64,000 bases of DNA from Methylobacillus flagellatus_A (GTDB lineage Bacteria; Pseudomonadota; Gammaproteobacteria; Burkholderiales; Methylophilaceae), in the NCBI RefSeq assembly GCF_031344055.1, contig NZ_JADBEN010000001.1, one strand, 5' to 3'. This document shows positions 9,455 to 17,515 of the stretch, piece by piece. Made by a program: the position numbers and the translations under genes. The notes under the pieces are model-generated. The model made no database searches, was not told where the DNA came from, and worked only from the letters and a program-made list of their open reading frames with translations. Numbering within the stretch: position 1 is the first letter of the stretch; every line of letters begins with the position of its first letter.

Positions 9455-9614
9455 AAAATATCTTTCCGGCAAAAGGCAATTATACCGGGTAGTGCCGTCA
9501 TGGTAAATCTCCCCGACATTTTGCCGATAATGATTTGGGAGCCGAGTTTTTCAATTGACGGCAGGGATGAAGCTGCTTACTGTGTTGGCGGGATTTCGAT
9601 GATTCGGGGGGTTC

Positions 9615-10085
9615 ATGAGTAAAGCTCGATGGCTGGCATTCGGCATGATCATGGTATTGCCATGGATGGCGCATGCCCAGGTCTACAAATGGAAAGACAA
9701 GAACGGCGTCACGCTGTACTCCGATTCGCCCCCGCCTGGCAATGTGCCTTACGAGCTGGTGGACAACGTCAGGTCCGCGCCTAAAACAGCCGCTACTCCC
9801 TCGGGCAATGCCGAGTCCCAGGCTGCGCGCAATGCCGCCGCCTTGCGCCGCCAGGCAGAGGCCGAGCAGGAACGGCGCAATGACGAAAAGAAAAGGGCGG
9901 AAGACGAGGCTAGGAAAACAAATTGCCAGAACGCCAGGGCGAATTACCAGAATTTCAAGGTGGGCGGGCGTATCTACAAGATGACGCCCGAAGGCGAACG
10001 CGAATACCTGGGGGACGAGGATATACAGCGCGGCCTTGAAGAGGCCACCAAGGAAGTGAAGCAATATTGCTCGGATGAAGAGTAG
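9615..10085 (+). CDS. DUF4124 domain-containing secreted protein
   Basis: 156 residues with a clear signal peptide (cleavage expected after WMAHA) followed by the DUF4124 signature QVYKWKDKNGVTLYSDSPPP, found in many proteobacterial envelope proteins of unknown function. The middle (about 70-100) is alanine-, arginine- and glutamate-rich and probably a coiled coil. It stands alone between divergent guaB and convergent rnfH. No catalytic function can be assigned. Confidence 0.85.
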   Translation: MSKARWLAFGMIMVLPWMAHAQVYKWKDKNGVTLYSDSPPPGNVPYELVDNVRSAPKTAATPSGNAESQAARNAAALRRQAEAEQERRNDEKKRAEDEARKTNCQNARANYQNFKVGGRIYKMTPEGEREYLGDEDIQRGLEEATKEVKQYCSDEE

Positions 10086-10158
10086 CTAAACAGTCACGCT
10101 ATCTAGCATGCCCATGATGCTCTGTAGGGCATGCCCCATGAATGGCCAGGGCAGGCGC

Positions 10159-10491
10159 TCAACGCGTCCTGACCGCAACAGGCGGGGCCTTGCGCCGCAC
10201 TTTCCTGGCGGCGTTTTGCTTGGCGCGGTTGCGTCTCGCCAGTTTCGGGTCTGCCTGCAGCGGCCGGTAAATCTCCACCCGGTCATGCGGCTGCAGTACG
10301 GTATTGGCCGCCACCGCCTTGCCAAATATGCCTAGCTTGCTTGTTTCGATATCCAGTCCGGAAAAGTGCCCGGCAATGCCGGATTGCCTTACGGCCTCGA
10401 TTGCCGTTGTGCCGGGCTCCACTTCCAGTTTCAGGATAAGCTGCTTGGCCGGCAACGCATAGGCGACCTCGATGGCAAGCTTGGCGCTCAT
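10159..10491 (-). CDS. rnfH: RnfH family ubiquitin-like protein
   Basis: 110 residues of the small beta-grasp RnfH/YfjF family, recognised from the VEPGTTAIEAVRQSG and PHDRVEIYRPL blocks and a basic tail. The biochemical role is not established. The conserved neighbourhood ratA-rnfH diverging from smpB is present: its start overlaps the end of ratA by four bases, so the two are translationally coupled. Confidence 0.88.
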   Translation of the reverse strand: MSAKLAIEVAYALPAKQLILKLEVEPGTTAIEAVRQSGIAGHFSGLDIETSKLGIFGKAVAANTVLQPHDRVEIYRPLQADPKLARRNRAKQNAARKVRRKAPPVAVRTR

Positions 10492-10925
10492 GGCGTCTTG
10501 TTGTCGCTTTCCGCCCGCTGCACGAAGGCTTCGACGAAGGTATTGGCGATATGGCTGAAGACCGGTGCGATCAGTTTTTCCAGTATGATGCTCGAGAATT
10601 CATATTGCAGCTTGAACTGCACCTTGCACGCATCGTCTGCCAGCGGGATGAAATGCCAGAAACCTTCGAGGTGCTTGAACGGGCCGCTCTTGAGGCGGAT
10701 TTCCATGCTGGTGGGAAACACCTTGTGGTTTTCCGTGGTGAAGTTCTGCTTGAGGCCGTGGTAGTCGATATGAAGCGTGGCCTCGGTCACGGCTTCGTCC
10801 CGGCGGTGCAGGTCCACGCCGCCGCACCAGGGCAGAAAGCGCGGATAGGATTCCACATCGTCCACCAGATTAAACATGCGCTCTGCGGAATGCCCGACCA
10901 GGACTGTTTTTTCAACCTGTGCCAT
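10488..10925 (-). CDS. ratA: RatA-like START/cyclase-fold protein
   Basis: 145 residues of the polyketide cyclase/START family, with the RatA pattern ERMFNLVDDVESYPRFLPWC at the N-terminus. E. coli RatA has been reported to block 70S formation as a toxin; the mitochondrial relatives (Coq10) bind ubiquinone, so a quinone-related role is also possible. Divergent from smpB and coupled to rnfH, the usual arrangement in beta- and gammaproteobacteria. Confidence 0.85.
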   Translation of the reverse strand: MAQVEKTVLVGHSAERMFNLVDDVESYPRFLPWCGGVDLHRRDEAVTEATLHIDYHGLKQNFTTENHKVFPTSMEIRLKSGPFKHLEGFWHFIPLADDACKVQFKLQYEFSSIILEKLIAPVFSHIANTFVEAFVQRAESDNKTP

Positions 10926-11069
10926 TCGTGTTGCGATCTAGAGTAAAATGCCAATTTTAAGTCATATTTTCCGGTTGCTAGCAAAATGGCGTGAATTGAC
11001 CTGCCATCACATATCAAGCCAGGCGGGAAAACGCCCGGGCACCGGCCTCACATTGAAGCAGCAAACACC

Positions 11070-11534
11070 ATGAGTATCGCCCAGAACAAAAAAGCGTTTC
11101 ACGATTATTTCATCGAGGAAAAATACGAAGCCGGGATTGTGCTGGAAGGCTGGGAAGTGAAGGCGATCCGTGAAAACCGCATCCAGCTCAAGGAAGCCTA
11201 CGTCATCATCCAGCGCGGCGAGATATACCTGATCGGTTGCCATGTGACGCCGTTGGGCTCCGCGTCCACCCACGTGCGTCCCGATGCGATCCGTACGCGC
11301 AAATTGCTGCTGCATTCCGAGCAGATCGCCAAGCTGATCGGCAAGGTCGAGCGCGCCGGCTATACCCTGGTGCCGCTGGACATGCATTACACCCGCGGGC
11401 GCATCAAGGTGCAGATCGGCCTGGCCAAGGGCAAGAAGCAATACGACAAGCGCCACAGCGAGAAGGAAAAAGACTGGAAGCGCGAGCAAAGCTCGCTGAT
11501 GAAGAAATACGTCAAGACCCAGGCCGGTTCCTGA
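11070..11534 (+). CDS. smpB: SsrA-binding protein SmpB
   Basis: 154 residues; an OB-fold RNA-binding protein that delivers tmRNA to stalled ribosomes. Family blocks are visible: KKAFHDYFIEEKYEAGI, GWEVKAIRE, the YTLVPLDMHY segment and a basic C-terminal tail KGKKQYDKR. Its RNA partner, ssrA, is encoded about 5.5 kb downstream. The following gene lies 107 bases away and probably has its own promoter. Confidence 0.96.
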   Translation: MSIAQNKKAFHDYFIEEKYEAGIVLEGWEVKAIRENRIQLKEAYVIIQRGEIYLIGCHVTPLGSASTHVRPDAIRTRKLLLHSEQIAKLIGKVERAGYTLVPLDMHYTRGRIKVQIGLAKGKKQYDKRHSEKEKDWKREQSSLMKKYVKTQAGS

Positions 11535-11641
11535 CCGGCTGTATCTCGGAATCATCTGACACGCATCATGGCGGTGCGCTGACTGTCCATGGTTCAGCTC
11601 CCTGGTATGGTGTGGCTGGTACATTCACCGGGGACACGACA

Positions 11642-12082
11642 ATGAACATCTTCGAAGCCTTGCGGCAAAGCCATGAGCGCCAGCGCGACCTGCTCGCGCA
11701 ATTGGTCAATACCAGCGGGGACACGCCCGAGCGCAAGCAGCTATTCCTGGACGTCCAGCTTGAAATCGAGGCCCACGAGAGGGCGGAGGAGCGGCATTTC
11801 TACCGTCCCATCATGATGGACGACAACGGTATTGACCCTTCCCGGCACGGGATCGCGGAACATCACGAGATCGACGAAATCCTGGAATTGCTGAACGAGA
11901 CCGAACTTTCCTCCCCGGCATGGCTGGTGCATGCCAAGGAGTTGCAGCACAAGGTGCTGCATCATCTGGAGGAGGAGGAACACAAGTTTTTCCAGATGGC
12001 GGGCAAGATCCTCAACCAGCAGGAAAAACAGCAGCTTTCAACCAAGTACCTGCGTGATTACGAAGAGGCGCTTGCGCAATAA
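11642..12082 (+). CDS. Hemerythrin domain-containing protein
   Basis: 146 residues forming a four-helix HHE bundle. Histidine/acid pairs expected to bind a di-iron centre are present: SHERQRDLL near residue 10, EAHERAEERHFY near 43, EHHEID near 75, and HHLEEEEHKFF near 107. Proteins of this type bind oxygen or protect against oxidative or nitrosative stress. The ATG is preceded by an acceptable spacing but no strong ribosome site. It converges with the thermonuclease gene. Confidence 0.88.
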   Translation: MNIFEALRQSHERQRDLLAQLVNTSGDTPERKQLFLDVQLEIEAHERAEERHFYRPIMMDDNGIDPSRHGIAEHHEIDEILELLNETELSSPAWLVHAKELQHKVLHHLEEEEHKFFQMAGKILNQQEKQQLSTKYLRDYEEALAQ

Positions 12083-12089
12083 TTGCTCA

Positions 12090-12632
12090 TCATGGCTTGG
12101 CGCGCCGGTATTCCCAAGGGGGAACCGGTTTGGCGTCCTGCCATAATCCCTGCTTATCGCGCTTGGCCTGGTATTCTGCCTGGGCGTAGCTTGAGCGGTC
12201 TTCGGGCTCCTGTTCCCGCTCGAAATACTTGTAGTGCCAGGCCATGCCTTTCTGGATTTGCTGCAGGTTGATATCCTGCCCGTTGTAGACCACCTTGCCG
12301 ACAATCCGGCCATAATCGTCCCGCTTGTTCCAGTCCACGGTGACCTGTTTGCCATTGATGGCGCGGTTGAGCGCCACGCGCGATTGCTTGCCGTACGCCT
12401 GGTTTTTTTCGGGGGCGTCTATGCCCAGCAACCTGATCTTGTGCTGGGTATTGTTCACCATGATGGTCAGGGTATCGCCGTCCGCAATATGGATGACCTT
12501 GCCGGTAAGCGTCTCGGCATGCACATTGAAAGCGAGCAGTGCGCCAGCCAATACCTTTAGCAAGATGCAGGCTGTATTGGTTGTTGTGTTGCGCATGCCG
12601 GCTGCGCGTATATCGAATATGGCAGGTTTCAT
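12090..12632 (-). CDS. Thermonuclease (SNase) family exported nuclease
   Basis: About 180 residues. A hydrophobic signal segment ending at FNVHA precedes a staphylococcal-nuclease OB-fold: VIHIADGDTLT, the arginine/aspartate in IRLLGIDAPE, and KRDDYGRIVGKV with the second catalytic arginine. Expected to be a calcium-dependent periplasmic or secreted nuclease. A second start 36 bases downstream (MRNTTT) gives a more conventional signal peptide and may be the true one; neither has a strong ribosome site. Confidence 0.88.
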   Translation of the reverse strand: MKPAIFDIRAAGMRNTTTNTACILLKVLAGALLAFNVHAETLTGKVIHIADGDTLTIMVNNTQHKIRLLGIDAPEKNQAYGKQSRVALNRAINGKQVTVDWNKRDDYGRIVGKVVYNGQDINLQQIQKGMAWHYKYFEREQEPEDRSSYAQAEYQAKRDKQGLWQDAKPVPPWEYRRAKP

Positions 12633-12768
12633 GGATAAATTATTGCGCGCATGGCGTCCTATTGTCCAGAAGGCCGCCTGATGATCGCAATGCAGTAGCT
12701 GATGCCCTGCGGCGTCAGCTACTCATTCCCACAGATTTGATGAGGGATTTAGGCATGGAGCCGTCTGG

Positions 12769-13092
12769 TTATAAAGTCAGTACCCATTGGACGATGGCCT
12801 TGATATCTTCATCCTTGACGTGGGCATTGGGCGGCATCGGCATGTCGCCCCAGCTGCCGCTGCCGCCGGCCTTGACCTTGGCGACCAGCTTGGCCTCGGC
12901 ACCTTTGTCGTTTTTGTATTTTGCCGAGACTTCCTTGTAGGACGGGCCCAGAACTTTTTTATCCACGTTGTGGCAGGCAAGACAGCCGCTCTTTTTCGCC
13001 AATGCTTGCGCTGCGCCTTCATCCGCTGCGTTCGCCGATCCGCCACAGAGCAGCGCATGCGCCATGAATCCTGCACATAGGAATTTTTTCAT
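12769..13092 (-). CDS. Class I c-type cytochrome (c-551/c-552-like)
   Basis: 107 residues: signal peptide ending GSANA, heme attachment CLACH near residue 37, and a methionine axial ligand region MPMPPNAHV near 84. Mature protein of about 85 residues, typical of small periplasmic electron carriers that feed terminal oxidases. Monocistronic, with a strong hairpin terminator downstream of the neighbouring convergent region. Confidence 0.92.
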   Translation of the reverse strand: MKKFLCAGFMAHALLCGGSANAADEGAAQALAKKSGCLACHNVDKKVLGPSYKEVSAKYKNDKGAEAKLVAKVKAGGSGSWGDMPMPPNAHVKDEDIKAIVQWVLTL

Positions 13093-13270
13093 ACGTCACT
13101 TTCTCCAGATGTTGTTATTGGTAAGCCTTGATGCAATGCCTGGAAAACCATGTTCCAGGCATTGTTTAAATGATAGGGCGTCGGGTCGGCTTTATGAATG
13201 CGGCAAATTGTCACGGAGGGGCATTGAGCTGACCTGCGGCCCGCAGTCAATGCAGCAAAAATTGATAAAG

Positions 13271-13295
13271 AAAAGCCCGCAGGGAGCGGGCTTTT
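13271..13295 (-). terminator. Bidirectional intrinsic terminator
   Basis: Hairpin AAAAGCCCGC / GCGGGCTTTT around a short AGGGA loop, with A-run and T-run on either side. It lies 22 bases beyond the stop codon of the SDR gene and is oriented to end its minus-strand transcript. Confidence 0.8.
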
Positions 13296-13317
13296 AATGA
13301 AGAGCTTCCCTCGAGGC

Positions 13318-13971
13318 TTACGCGGGATACATCACTTCGGCTGTCCAGGATGCTTGCGGTTGCGAATGCAATTGCCAGAATTGCTCCGCAATGTCTTTTG
13401 CCTCTTTCGATTCCGGCGAGACAAAAGTGGCGACCGTGACAGTGGCAATATGCACATTCTTTTGCTTGGCGGACTCGAACAGACCCAGTGCGATAGTGCG
13501 TGTGCCAGCCTTGCCGATACTCAGGGATAGATAGTCCGGGCTGGGGTAGAGAGCAAAGCCGCCGCCCGTGATAAGGATGGTGCCTTGCCCCCGGCTTTCC
13601 TGCTTGGGCTTGACTGCCTGAACAGCGGCAAGCGCGCCCCCAATATTGACGGCGAGGTCGCTGACGAAGCTGTCCGCAGGTTGCGCTTCCACTGTTGCCT
13701 GGCGCAGATTGGCAGCGTTGTAGTGCAGCACATCGACGGCGCCAAGGGTACTTTCAACCTCGTTCACCAATGCAATGACGTTGGCCGGGTTGCTGGCGTC
13801 GACTGTGCGCACCTCCACCTGGTGATTCGCTTCCCGCAATGCCTTGGCCAGCGCATCAAGCTTGTCCGCATTGCGGGCGCTGAGCACTACGCGGTAGCCT
13901 TCCCGGGCAAAACGCGCTGCGGTTTCAAACCCGATTCCAGGGCCTGTGCCAATGCTTAAGAAAGTTTTCAT
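13318..13971 (-). CDS. Atypical short-chain dehydrogenase/reductase family protein
   Basis: 217 residues from MKTFLSIG; this start has GGAG six bases ahead, better than the ATG codons two and four codons upstream. The Rossmann glycine motif is present as GTGPGIGFE, and VLSARN follows strand 2. The catalytic part is abnormal: aligning the lysine in SIGKAG with the usual YxxxK puts leucine where the tyrosine should be, and the usual serine lies in a GGG stretch. It may bind nucleotide without normal reductase chemistry. Diverges from a LysR regulator, which probably controls it. Confidence 0.8.
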   Translation of the reverse strand: MKTFLSIGTGPGIGFETAARFAREGYRVVLSARNADKLDALAKALREANHQVEVRTVDASNPANVIALVNEVESTLGAVDVLHYNAANLRQATVEAQPADSFVSDLAVNIGGALAAVQAVKPKQESRGQGTILITGGGFALYPSPDYLSLSIGKAGTRTIALGLFESAKQKNVHIATVTVATFVSPESKEAKDIAEQFWQLHSQPQASWTAEVMYPA

Positions 13972-14059
13972 CTCCATCTCCATGTCAAATTGAAGGGATA
14001 TTGTATAGATGTGGAATCAATGGATAATGGATGGTTTCAGCAAATGAAAACTGCAGAAA

Positions 14060-14977
14060 ATGCATGAATTGCTAAGCCGTGTCTCCCTGGATGAGCTTGT
14101 CGCCTTTATGGCAGTGGCGGAAACCAGTAGTTTTTCCGCCGCCGCCAAGCGCATTGGGAGGGATGCCACCATCCTGTCCCGCAGGGTGAGCCAGCTGGAA
14201 AGCCGCCTCGGCGTGCGGCTGTTGACCCGCACCACCCGGCGGGTGGTATTGACGGAGGTGGGCAATTTCTACTACCCGCGAATACGCACCATTATCGATG
14301 AACTGGATGCCGCCAGCCTTGAAGCCAGCAGTTTTGCCTCCAGCCCGCAGGGGCTGCTGCGCATATCGCTGCCGCTCACATTCGGCAAGCAATGGATAGC
14401 TCCGCTTATTCCAGGCTTCATCGCACAACACCCACGGATCAAGGTAGACGTCAGGTTCACAGACCGCCTGGTAGACCTCGTGGCCGAAGGCTACGACATC
14501 GCGATCAGGCTGGGCTCTTCTTTGAATAGCAGTTCGCTGACTGCGAAGAAAATTGCGCCATTCCGCTACGTGCTGCTTGCCGCTCCCAAATTCATCGCAG
14601 AGCATGGGCTCCCTGCCGGCCCTGAAGATTTGGCGCATTATCCTTGCCTGGGTTTCACCAGCCTGTCGACCTGGCCTGAATGGAGGTTGAAGAACGGCGC
14701 TCAACGAAAGACGATCCGCCCAGAAGGGCCGCTGGTGACCGATAACTCAGAAGCCTTGCTCCTGGCTGCTATCCAAGGCGCCGGTATCATACTCACTGCG
14801 GATTGGTTAGCTGCTGCCGCAATACGTGAAGGAGCATTGACCGAAGTCCTGCCTGGATGGGAGGGAGCGGGGGAAGGCGGGATTTATGCAGTAATGCCGC
14901 CTGGACGCCTCATTCCGACAAAAACCAGGCTCTTCGTGGATGAAATCACTGCATCAATACGCAAGGGGTTAGGCTGA
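14060..14977 (+). CDS. LysR-family transcriptional regulator
   Basis: 305 residues. N-terminal winged helix-turn-helix (about 5-65) with FSAAAKRIGRDATILSRRVS, then a periplasmic-binding-like effector domain (about 95-300). It is divergent from the SDR gene with about 90 bases between them, the classic layout in which LysR proteins act on the adjacent gene and on themselves. The effector cannot be read from the sequence. Confidence 0.93.
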   Translation: MHELLSRVSLDELVAFMAVAETSSFSAAAKRIGRDATILSRRVSQLESRLGVRLLTRTTRRVVLTEVGNFYYPRIRTIIDELDAASLEASSFASSPQGLLRISLPLTFGKQWIAPLIPGFIAQHPRIKVDVRFTDRLVDLVAEGYDIAIRLGSSLNSSSLTAKKIAPFRYVLLAAPKFIAEHGLPAGPEDLAHYPCLGFTSLSTWPEWRLKNGAQRKTIRPEGPLVTDNSEALLLAAIQGAGIILTADWLAAAAIREGALTEVLPGWEGAGEGGIYAVMPPGRLIPTKTRLFVDEITASIRKGLG

Positions 14978-15224
14978 TCAAACAATCATTGATGAGCGAA
15001 TACGCAGTTCTCTTCCGTAGACATCGGCCTCAAGCTTGTCTCAAGCTGTTCCACTGTAAGGGAATGTCGGACTATGTCCGATAGTGACGATACGGCTCCG
15101 AAGATAGTATTGCTTAAGCGGATTGTTATTCCTTATGGATAGGCCGGAGATGGAGGTTTCCACGCCATGCGCCTCATCGGATGCTGGGAACCCAAGCTAT
15201 AAGCTATTGAGGAGATTGGATACG

Positions 15225-15332
15225 ATGACTCGGAAGAACCTGTCGAACATCCTGATTTTTATCATTCTTTTATCCGTATTCAGCGGGCTGGGGCTGTGCC
15301 TGTTCTACTCTTTGTCGATACCGGTAAAGTGA
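15225..15332 (+). CDS. Small single-span membrane protein (35 aa)
   Basis: A 35-codon frame beginning MTRKNLSNI and carrying one hydrophobic helix (about residues 8-30). The ribosome site GGAG lies 10 bases ahead, and a strong terminator follows at 15355. A longer frame from 15123 exists but its extra part looks non-coding. No family recognised; it resembles in size and layout the tiny membrane proteins about 0.8 kb downstream. Confidence 0.5.
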   Translation: MTRKNLSNILIFIILLSVFSGLGLCLFYSLSIPVK

Positions 15333-15354
15333 CCTTGCCAGGAAATCTAGAAAT

Positions 15355-15399
15355 AAAAAAAACCTGCTGTTCAAAAACAGATGAAAACAGGTTTTTTTA
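15355..15399 (+). terminator. Intrinsic terminator
   Basis: AAAAAACCTG pairs with CAGGTTTTTT around an internal hairpin (CTGTT/AACAG), followed by T-rich DNA. Ends the small membrane protein transcript 22 bases after its stop; the A-run also lets it work in the other direction. Confidence 0.75.
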
Positions 15400-15507
15400 T
15401 TTCGTAGCAGAGCCTTAAAAGACCAGTGCGGCAGATGGAGTTGCCGGCCTCATTATTGACGGTTGAAGAATAGAGATATTTCTTTTCGGATCGGAATACC
15501 TCTTTTA

Positions 15508-15783
15508 TCAATGTTGCTCCCGCGGCGGTTCTGGTTCAACAGGCTCTTCCGCCAATGGAACTGTCATCCATTTGCTGGGATTGTTGTCTCCATCAGCCTG
15601 ATCCTCGGCAGCACGCTGCTCTATAACGCGTGCCTGCGACTCGAGTTCGGTACGGGCCGGCTCAGGCAGTGGTGGTTCCGGTCCGATAACGCGATAAATG
15701 CCTATGCCGGCCAGCACGGCAATGAACAAGCCTAATAGGGTCCGTTGCAGAGAACTCAAACGGCGCTTGTCTGGTGTGCTCAT
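15508..15783 (-). CDS. Hypothetical membrane-anchored protein, Pro/Glu-rich tail
   Basis: 91 residues from MSTPDKRRLS, chosen because AGAGGT precedes it by six bases (an upstream ATG would add 13 unlikely residues). One transmembrane segment at about 14-32, followed by an acidic, proline-rich tail with repeated EP/PEP units (near 75-90). Probably an inner-membrane protein with a periplasmic or cytoplasmic tail. No family recognised. Confidence 0.6.
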   Translation of the reverse strand: MSTPDKRRLSSLQRTLLGLFIAVLAGIGIYRVIGPEPPLPEPARTELESQARVIEQRAAEDQADGDNNPSKWMTVPLAEEPVEPEPPREQH

Positions 15784-16019
15784 CTTTAGACCTCTCGTGT
15801 AAGGGGTAAAACCATACGACAATCAATATGCGCCAAGGTGCCGTCCAGCATTTCATTGGCGTTTCACAGTTTCATTGATTGATGCCATATTCTTTTTCGA
15901 TAGCGGTAAGCGGCCAAGAGATTTTTGCGTGCCAGAATGTAAGACAACGCCCGATAGTGAAAATGAAATTCCCTCTATATGATCCTTCTTAAAATGATTC
16001 AACAAGTTAAGGATAAACA
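15784..16019. other. Intergenic stretch without a supported gene
   Basis: About 236 bases, AT-richer than the flanks. It should hold the promoters for the divergent hypothetical protein and for the array of tiny membrane genes. No RNA structure or operator stands out by eye. Confidence 0.4.
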
Positions 16020-16145
16020 ATGGAAAACCTAAAGGGAGACACTATGCGACCAGAGCTTGAACCTTGGATTGCGCTGGGATTGGCTTTTGTTGGGACGTTG
16101 TTGATGGGTGTCATTTGTTGGATGTATCAGTTTTACCTCACTTGA
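16020..16145 (+). CDS. Small single-span membrane protein (33-41 aa)
   Basis: Two in-frame starts are possible: ATG at 16020 (AAGGA with 6-base spacer, 41 residues, MENLKGDTMR) or ATG at 16044 (GGGAG, 5-base spacer, 33 residues, MRPELEPWIALG). Both have good ribosome sites. One hydrophobic helix fills the centre, ending in aromatic residues WMYQFYLT. First of three closely spaced same-strand genes. Confidence 0.55.
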   Translation: MENLKGDTMRPELEPWIALGLAFVGTLLMGVICWMYQFYLT

Positions 16146-16172
16146 CCTTAAGTCGTTACGTAGGAGGTTGGT

Positions 16173-16283
16173 ATGCTGAGTCGACAAGAAGTCGCCGAAA
16201 TTAGCATTTGGGTGCTCATTCTGTTAATGATCAATGGCGTGGGGCTATTCGTGTTTTACCAATTAATGTCCTACGCAGAGTGA
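16173..16283 (+). CDS. Small single-span membrane protein (36 aa)
   Basis: 36 residues, starting MLSRQEVAEI, with one hydrophobic helix (about 10-30). The ribosome site TAGGAGGT is close to the ideal anti-16S sequence, which supports real translation. It lies 27 bases after the previous tiny membrane gene and 4 bases before the SRAP-like gene, so all three look like an operon. Function unknown. Confidence 0.6.
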   Translation: MLSRQEVAEISIWVLILLMINGVGLFVFYQLMSYAE

Positions 16284-16287
16284 GCCT

Positions 16288-16731
16288 ATGCCCGGCGGCG
16301 TAAAATACATCAATCCCAAGGGCGAGGATTTAGAGATTTACTTTCCCGATCCCCAAGCTTATCTGCCCGTACAGCGTAAGTTGGGCCTAATCGAATGGTT
16401 GAAGTGGGGCAAGCGTGACGAGGAAACCGCTCCCGAGCTTGCTGAGTTCCTGCAAGGAGGATGGGCTCGCAAGGATTTGCTTGATGCTGGGGAGTGGAAA
16501 CAGTTAGACACAGAGATCGTGAGCCTGGCTGTGCATGCCTTTATGGAAAAGGACGAAGACAACGCTCCACTCTGGTTTGAGGTTCCCCAGGGGCATGCGA
16601 TCCAGGCGTTGATTATTAAAGAGCACAATGAAGAACGTGTCTATGTGATCATCTCTGATCCGCCCTTGGAATATTCCTGGTTGCATGATGGATGGCCCTT
16701 GTTGGCTTCGGTAGACCAGTTGACCGGTTGA
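16288..16731 (+). CDS. Hypothetical protein, possibly SRAP (YedK/HMCES)-like
   Basis: 147 residues, soluble. Order and spacing of several blocks recall SOS-response-associated peptidase proteins, which shield abasic sites in single-stranded DNA: a GGWARKD block where family members have the Asn/Arg motif, AFMEKDED around the expected catalytic glutamate, VYVIISDPP, and WLHDGWP where the family has its histidine. The defining cysteine at position 2 is absent; the protein starts MPGGVK. The resemblance is by eye, so SRAP membership is only a suggestion. Four bases downstream of a tiny membrane protein gene. Confidence 0.5.
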   Translation: MPGGVKYINPKGEDLEIYFPDPQAYLPVQRKLGLIEWLKWGKRDEETAPELAEFLQGGWARKDLLDAGEWKQLDTEIVSLAVHAFMEKDEDNAPLWFEVPQGHAIQALIIKEHNEERVYVIISDPPLEYSWLHDGWPLLASVDQLTG

Positions 16732-16739
16732 CTAAGCGG

Positions 16740-17011
16740 GCAAAGCGACAAAACCTGTCTTCAGTGTTCCCTGAAGGACAATGTAAGACAAAAACCGATG
16801 TTTGCCAGTGATAGTCACGTTTATGCTTGGTAGCGCTGGTTGGCTCAGGCGGGATATTAATGGCTTCCCCCCAGACATTTGCTCCCAGTTCATGGTTGAG
16901 CCGATCAGCAACTCCTCTACAAAGCCCCTGGCTACTTGATAATCCAATATCAATCCCCATTTGGCAAACGTCAAGACATGACAAACACGCGCGGGAAATC
17001 TGAAGAAAGGT
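16740..17011. other. Intergenic stretch upstream of ssrA
   Basis: About 270 bases between the SRAP-like gene and the ssrA promoter. An antisense frame of 80 codons covers most of it but has no ribosome site and no familiar sequence, so I do not call it. Confidence 0.4.
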
Positions 17012-17017
17012 TATAAT
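17012..17017 (+). promoter_or_regulatory. Probable -10 element of the ssrA promoter
   Basis: A perfect TATAAT 67 bases before the mature tmRNA 5' end. The implied leader is removed by RNase P in this RNA family. No good -35 match is visible at 17 bases, so the promoter call rests on the -10 and the position. Confidence 0.4.
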
Positions 17018-17083
17018 CCGCCTCCCGGCTCTCGTGAGAACTTTCATTCTCGAGGGGAGTCATACGATAGCTTTAAACCATCA

Positions 17084-17444
17084 GGGGCCGACCAGGTTTC
17101 GACGTGGGTTGCAAAGCAGCGCAGGGCATACCGAGGCCTAGTCACCTCGTAAATAAACTAGAACAAGTATAGTCGCAAACGACGAAACTTACGCTCTAGC
17201 CGCTTAATCCCGGCTGGACGCTGCACCGGAAGGCCTCTCGGCCGGGCGGGTAACCGCAGCAGCGTCATTTAGAGAGGATCGTGTTGTATTGGGTTACTTA
17301 ATACAGCATTAAATCCAAGGTAACTCGCCTGCTGTTCGCTTGCTCGTTGGTGGGCATCAGGTTAAATCAAACAACACAGCTAAGTATGTAGAACTGTCTG
17401 TGGAGGGCTTGCGGACGGGGGTTCGATTCCCCCCGGCTCCACCA
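17084..17444 (+). ncRNA. ssrA: Transfer-messenger RNA (tmRNA, 361 nt)
   Basis: One-piece tmRNA. The 5' GGGGCCG pairs with CGGCTCC next to the 3' CCA, and the T-arm reads GGGGTTCGATTCCCC. The reading frame that tags stalled proteins runs from GCA at 17175 to TAA at 17205-17207 and encodes ANDETYALAA, a typical proteobacterial degradation tag. It acts with SmpB, encoded 5.5 kb upstream, to rescue stalled ribosomes. Confidence 0.97.
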
Positions 17445-17477
17445 AATACTAATTCAGCGCAATCCAAAGCGGTACAC

Positions 17478-17515
17478 AAACCCCGGTAAATCTCAGTGAT
17501 TCCCGGGTTTTTGTT
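17478..17515 (+). terminator. Intrinsic terminator of ssrA
   Basis: AAACCCCGG pairs with TCCCGGGTTT (one mismatch) over an AATC/GATT inner stem, followed by TTTGTTTATTT; 33 bases after the tmRNA 3' end. Confidence 0.7.
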
